Shown here piece after piece: positions 60,977 to 64,000 of a stretch of 64,000 nt of DNA. Positions within the stretch are counted from its first letter, which is position 1, and every line of letters begins with the position of its first letter. A model generated the notes under the pieces. The model was not told the origin of the DNA, did not search any database, and worked only from the letters and a program-made list of their open reading frames with translations. This DNA comes from Apilactobacillus kunkeei (lineage in GTDB: Bacteria > Bacillota > Bacilli > Lactobacillales > Lactobacillaceae). The stretch covers positions 1 through 64,000 of the forward strand of contig NZ_VBSE01000035.1 in assembly GCF_005930975.1 (NCBI RefSeq). Direction: 5' to 3'. Position numbers and translations under genes: made by a program.

Positions 60977-62218
60977 TTAGTTTTTGTCGGTTTCGATTGA
61001 TTTAATGTTCTTACGAACTAAGAATAGATTAATCCCAGCCAAAATAGTTGTCGCAATAAATACACCACGATATCCACCAATTAAAACGACCGCTGAACCA
61101 ATCATTGGTCCGGTTACATTACCCGCTGCTTGGAAACTTTGGTTCCAACTAAAGACCTGGCTGATTCGATCATGAGGACTGTACTTAGCTAGAATCGCTT
61201 GAACTGTTGGCAACAATGCCGCATCAGAAATTCCGATTAGAAAACGAAGTGCTCCCAGTTGCCAGACATTTTGCACAAACGTTGTTAAAAAGAAGACTCC
61301 CATCGAAAATACTAAACCAAATTTCAAAATCTGATGGGAACCAATTTTATCCCCTAAGCGACCAAAGAATGGTGCGACCGATATCATCGCCACCCCGTTG
61401 ATTGCTTGGATAATTCCCGCAGTTAACGCGATATTTGTTGAAGTAGGATCTAGTTGTTTAACATACAAACTCAAAATTGGAGAAATTGAATTATTAGTTG
61501 CTTGAATAAACAATGTTGTTAAAAACATTCCTAACAAAATTTGTTTAGTAGGAATTCCAGATAGAAAATGAGGTTGTTTTTCTCCTTTTTCATGTGGAAC
61601 TGGCTTGAAGTTTTCATGAACGAAAAAGATACTTAAGATAAAAGCTACTAACATTGCTATACCTGTAATCAAAAATGTATAACGGTAGCCGAATGTATCT
61701 GCGATTAATCCACCAATCATCGGTCCAATTAACGTACCCGATACATTTCCTGTCGCTAGTTTTCCAGAAGCGTGACCAACATGACTTTTTGGTGTTTCAG
61801 CAGCCACCAAAGCATTTGCGTTACTAATGAATCCAGAAAAGACCCCTTGTAAAAGACGCAAAACAATTAACTGCCATGCACTAGTTACTAGACTCATTGC
61901 ACCAATTACGACCGCCATTCCTAATGATGCTCGAAGTAACATTGGCTTTCTTCCATATTTGTCAGCCAGGATACCCCACAATGGCGACACAATCATTTTA
62001 ACTAGAAATGGCGCTGCAAATGCCATTCCACTGTAAATTGATGTTTGTGTAGCATTGTAATCGCCCAGTTGGCCTATAAATAATGCAATGAACGGACTAA
62101 TGCTACTAAATCCGATTCCAGCTACGAATGTCCCAAACCATAAGACGTTTAGGTTTTGTTTCCAGTTTATCGCTCGATCACCCAAGGGTGAACTCATCTC
62201 CTTGTTTTTTAAAATCAT
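60977..62218 (-). CDS. MFS transporter, drug-exporter-like, copy 2
   Basis: A 413-residue, 12-helix exporter. Motif A is GILADKYGRKPML in the first half and GRLGDKIGSHQIL in the second, and GPMIGGLIAD is an antiporter-type motif C. It is the closest relative in the window of the MFS at 3235-4446. The first ATG (62218) lacks a good ribosome site; an internal start after AAGGAG is possible. Substrate unknown, drug or sugar. Confidence 0.88.
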   Translation of the reverse strand: MILKNKEMSSPLGDRAINWKQNLNVLWFGTFVAGIGFSSISPFIALFIGQLGDYNATQTSIYSGMAFAAPFLVKMIVSPLWGILADKYGRKPMLLRASLGMAVVIGAMSLVTSAWQLIVLRLLQGVFSGFISNANALVAAETPKSHVGHASGKLATGNVSGTLIGPMIGGLIADTFGYRYTFLITGIAMLVAFILSIFFVHENFKPVPHEKGEKQPHFLSGIPTKQILLGMFLTTLFIQATNNSISPILSLYVKQLDPTSTNIALTAGIIQAINGVAMISVAPFFGRLGDKIGSHQILKFGLVFSMGVFFLTTFVQNVWQLGALRFLIGISDAALLPTVQAILAKYSPHDRISQVFSWNQSFQAAGNVTGPMIGSAVVLIGGYRGVFIATTILAGINLFLVRKNIKSIETDKN

Positions 62219-62359
62219 GACACATAATTAAGCATTATAACACTTAAGGATATTTTCTGTAATTATTAAGTAATCTTTAAGATTACATCTATATATTTTA
62301 GCTAAATTCCAATTGTGATAATATATTCTAAACAGAACTTTCAATAAGGGGTGAAAGCA

Positions 62360-62581
62360 ATGCAACAAACTCAAAGTTTCTTTATGCTTTTCGCATATGG
62401 TGTCTTTTTATTTGGCGCCATCTGTATGGGAATTGGCTGGTTCTTTTTCAAGCTTCGCGCGATGTCCAATCAACCTGCTTGGGACGGAATTGGTGGAAAA
62501 TTAATTAAATTTGGTTTATTTATTGTCGTTATCGGGGTAATCCTAGTTGGATTAGCTGTATATTTATTAGGAAGTAAATAG
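62360..62581 (+). CDS. Small two-helix membrane protein
   Basis: A 73-residue protein with two membrane segments (FFMLFAYGVFLFGAICMGI and FGLFIVVIGVILVGLAVYL). The ATG at 62360 is chosen because AAGGGG is eight bases upstream; a GTG nine bases earlier is in frame. It is 10 bp before the secreted gene and possibly cotranscribed with it. Confidence 0.65.
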   Translation: MQQTQSFFMLFAYGVFLFGAICMGIGWFFFKLRAMSNQPAWDGIGGKLIKFGLFIVVIGVILVGLAVYLLGSK

Positions 62582-62591
62582 GTGAAATAAT

Positions 62592-63614
62592 ATGAAAAAA
62601 ACAATTAAAATGATTGCAGCTGCTGCTTTAATTGGTTCGGTGATTGCTTCCTCAGCACCAGCTGTGACCACTCACGCAAGTTCAATTAAAAAAGAATCTT
62701 CATTAATTAAGAAATTCAAACAACAGACTACTGATGATGCTAAAATCGCTACTACCAAATCAATCAGTAAGTTAACCACCGCTGACTTGAATAACTTCAT
62801 TCCAACTCAAGCAATGAAGGTTACCGGTAATCAAGTTACAGATCCTGGTTCTGATGCTAATTTTGTAACTAAGATTAATTACAAAGCCACTAAAAATCCT
62901 AAAAACGTTATCAAACTACCTAAAGGGTACACCAATGCTGCTCTAAAAAAAGCTGCTAGTGAAAAATCCATTGGTAACTATAAATTACAGGTAGCAATGG
63001 GTAAAATTGGACTAAAAGGGTTAGCTATGAACTCATTTACACCTAGTAAAAAGGATCTAAGTCGTAATGTTAACCTAAATAAGATGACCTACAGCCAAAG
63101 AAAAGAGCTTACTAAATTTGCTTTAAGTATTTTAAATCCTGCTATTAAACAAGCCAAGGGAATTCAATACAAATCTTCAAAAAATACCATCGCAGTTGCT
63201 CAAACATTCGCTGACGTTTACAGCAAGGACAACTGGAATAACACTGGTAAGAAGACTGGTCATGATTTAAGAACTAAGACTGTAGCATCAAAGAAATACA
63301 ACATTTCTGACGTTGCAGAAGAAAACTACAGTGATAACCCATCATTTGCTTTAACTAGTACAAAAATCAAGAAACGTGTCGTTTCAATGGCAGCATTAAA
63401 GCATGCAGTATACAACTCAATTGCTCTTCAACTATTTGAAGACGGCCCATCTTATTGGGGTCACGCTACTGCACTAATGAATTTAGATATTCATAAGAAG
63501 TACCAACCAAACTACTTCGCAGTTTCTTTTGATAAATTCGGTGGCATTCACTTCGTAATGGTTCCCCACAACAAATTAGTTAATAAGAAATATGTTCCTG
63601 GAACACTTGTATAG
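62592..63614 (+). CDS. Secreted CAP/SEC10-like surface protein
   Basis: A 340-residue secreted protein: signal peptide cut near residue 30 (HAS), a Lys/Asn-rich segment, then a C-terminal domain about 170-340. That domain has FADVYSKDNW, AVYNSIALQLFEDGPSYWGHATALMN and HFVMVP, resembling the CAP-superfamily SEC10/PgrA surface domain of lactobacilli. Its role may be adhesion or wall-associated; function not established. It follows the small membrane protein by 10 bp. Confidence 0.7.
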   Translation: MKKTIKMIAAAALIGSVIASSAPAVTTHASSIKKESSLIKKFKQQTTDDAKIATTKSISKLTTADLNNFIPTQAMKVTGNQVTDPGSDANFVTKINYKATKNPKNVIKLPKGYTNAALKKAASEKSIGNYKLQVAMGKIGLKGLAMNSFTPSKKDLSRNVNLNKMTYSQRKELTKFALSILNPAIKQAKGIQYKSSKNTIAVAQTFADVYSKDNWNNTGKKTGHDLRTKTVASKKYNISDVAEENYSDNPSFALTSTKIKKRVVSMAALKHAVYNSIALQLFEDGPSYWGHATALMNLDIHKKYQPNYFAVSFDKFGGIHFVMVPHNKLVNKKYVPGTLV

Positions 63615-63632
63615 TGTAAAATGGAGATAAAC

Positions 63633-63665
63633 AAAAAGCTCACAAATATTTGTGAGCTTTTTTAT
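63633..63665 (+). terminator. Terminator of the CAP/SEC10-like gene
   Basis: AAAAAGCTCACAAAT pairs perfectly with ATTTGTGAGCTTTTT, with an extended T-run. Confidence 0.93.
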
Positions 63666-63688
63666 CCTAATAAGTAAGGATGATATAT

Positions 63689-64000
63689 ATGTATTTTATA
63701 CCTTTAACATTAATAATTTGTATTGGCCTATTATGTTGGTCATTTTATAAGAAAAAAGCGTCATTTTGGAATGGATTTCTATTTTTAATGTCTGTCTTTG
63801 CACTAACTGGGAATGTGATGTTCTTTTCTCTAACTAGTAGTAGTAAGATTTTGCATGCCATCTTCTTAGTTATTGCTTTAGCAATCATGGTTATCCTAAC
63901 TTTAGTCTATGCATTACACGCAGTTCTATTAATCTGGAACGGAATTATCGTGTGGAGAAGAGAGAGTCACTCACTAGCGAACTTATTAACGCTAATCATT
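63689..64000 (+). CDS. N-terminal part of a YdcF-like (DUF218) membrane protein, cut by the window end
   Basis: At least 104 residues with three or four membrane helices, then a basic WRRESHSLANLLTLII stretch. This matches the N-terminal helical region of the multi-helix YdcF/DUF218 proteins of lactobacilli; the catalytic part lies outside. The ATG at 63689 has AAGGATG about 10 bases upstream. Confidence 0.6.
   Translation, partial: MYFIPLTLIICIGLLCWSFYKKKASFWNGFLFLMSVFALTGNVMFFSLTSSSKILHAIFLVIALAIMVILTLVYALHAVLLIWNGIIVWRRESHSLANLLTLII

Noticed and set aside
1-64000. CRISPR array, tRNA or rRNA genes, prophage or intact insertion sequence
   Set aside because: No regularly spaced repeats, cloverleaf genes, rRNA signatures, phage structural genes or transposase were found by reading; a dedicated tRNA and IS search would settle small cases.

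Overview
The window looks like chromosome of a low-GC, Gram-positive lactic acid bacterium (Lactobacillaceae). The clues are a KxYKxGKxW-type signal peptide on a fructan hydrolase, two T-box-controlled branched-chain amino acid carriers, a Wzx/Wzy exopolysaccharide locus with a CpsB-type PHP phosphatase and a BY-kinase, LCP and LemA/TPM proteins, acetolactate decarboxylase, Lys/Asn-rich secreted proteins and many lipobox lipoproteins. The fructan hydrolase suggests a fructose- or insect/flower-associated lineage such as Apilactobacillus; that genus is a guess from gene content. No rRNA, tRNA, CRISPR array, intact insertion sequence or prophage was seen.

Layout. (1) 1-3.2 kb: an extracellular GH32 fructanase flanked by two copies of the same 16-base hairpin. 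(2) 3.2-19.3 kb, all on the minus strand: an MFS exporter, then a complete exopolysaccharide/capsule locus. In transcription order it runs LCP ligase, priming sugar-phosphate transferase, GT39-like protein, Wzz-like modulator, BY-kinase, PHP phosphatase, GT4, GT2, Wzy-like polymerase, HAD protein, Caps_synth/GT32 transferase, a decayed gene, GT-D transferase and Wzx flippase. (3) 19.3-26.2 kb: a frameshifted NRAMP-family gene, a second GT39-like protein, an SOS-type UmuC operon with a LexA box inside its promoter, a third GT39-like gene set between two ~120-bp direct repeats, and a SemiSWEET. (4) 26.2-31.4 kb: two brnQ paralogues, each behind its own T-box; the aligned specifier triplets read ATC (Ile) and GTA (Val). 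(5) 31.4-45.2 kb: two PTPS_related-like GT-C membrane proteins, LemA/TPM, PnuC, fumarase, two CPBP proteases and an ABC/LytTR/DUF3021 operon. (6) 45.2-49 kb: two OppA-type lipoproteins, one preceded by a 23-codon leader peptide with three consecutive Cys codons and a strong terminator. (7) 49-64 kb: small metabolic and regulatory genes, including a TetR/TauE pair with a 19-bp palindrome, acetolactate decarboxylase, a ~950-bp gene-poor stretch, glycerol facilitator, OYE, MFS, a CAP/SEC10-like secreted protein and a partial YdcF-like gene at the right edge.

How it fits together: the window is rich in envelope functions (exopolysaccharide, five GT-C type membrane proteins, surface lipoproteins) and in nutrient scavenging (fructan, peptides, branched-chain amino acids, metals, nicotinamide riboside, glycerol, sugar). 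Several uptake genes carry RNA-level control. The most distinctive candidate is the poly-cysteine leader/attenuator upstream of oppA at about 46.9-47.1 kb. Others are the two T-boxes, each followed by a short ORF carrying the matching amino acid, and the 120-bp duplication around an inserted GT39-like gene.
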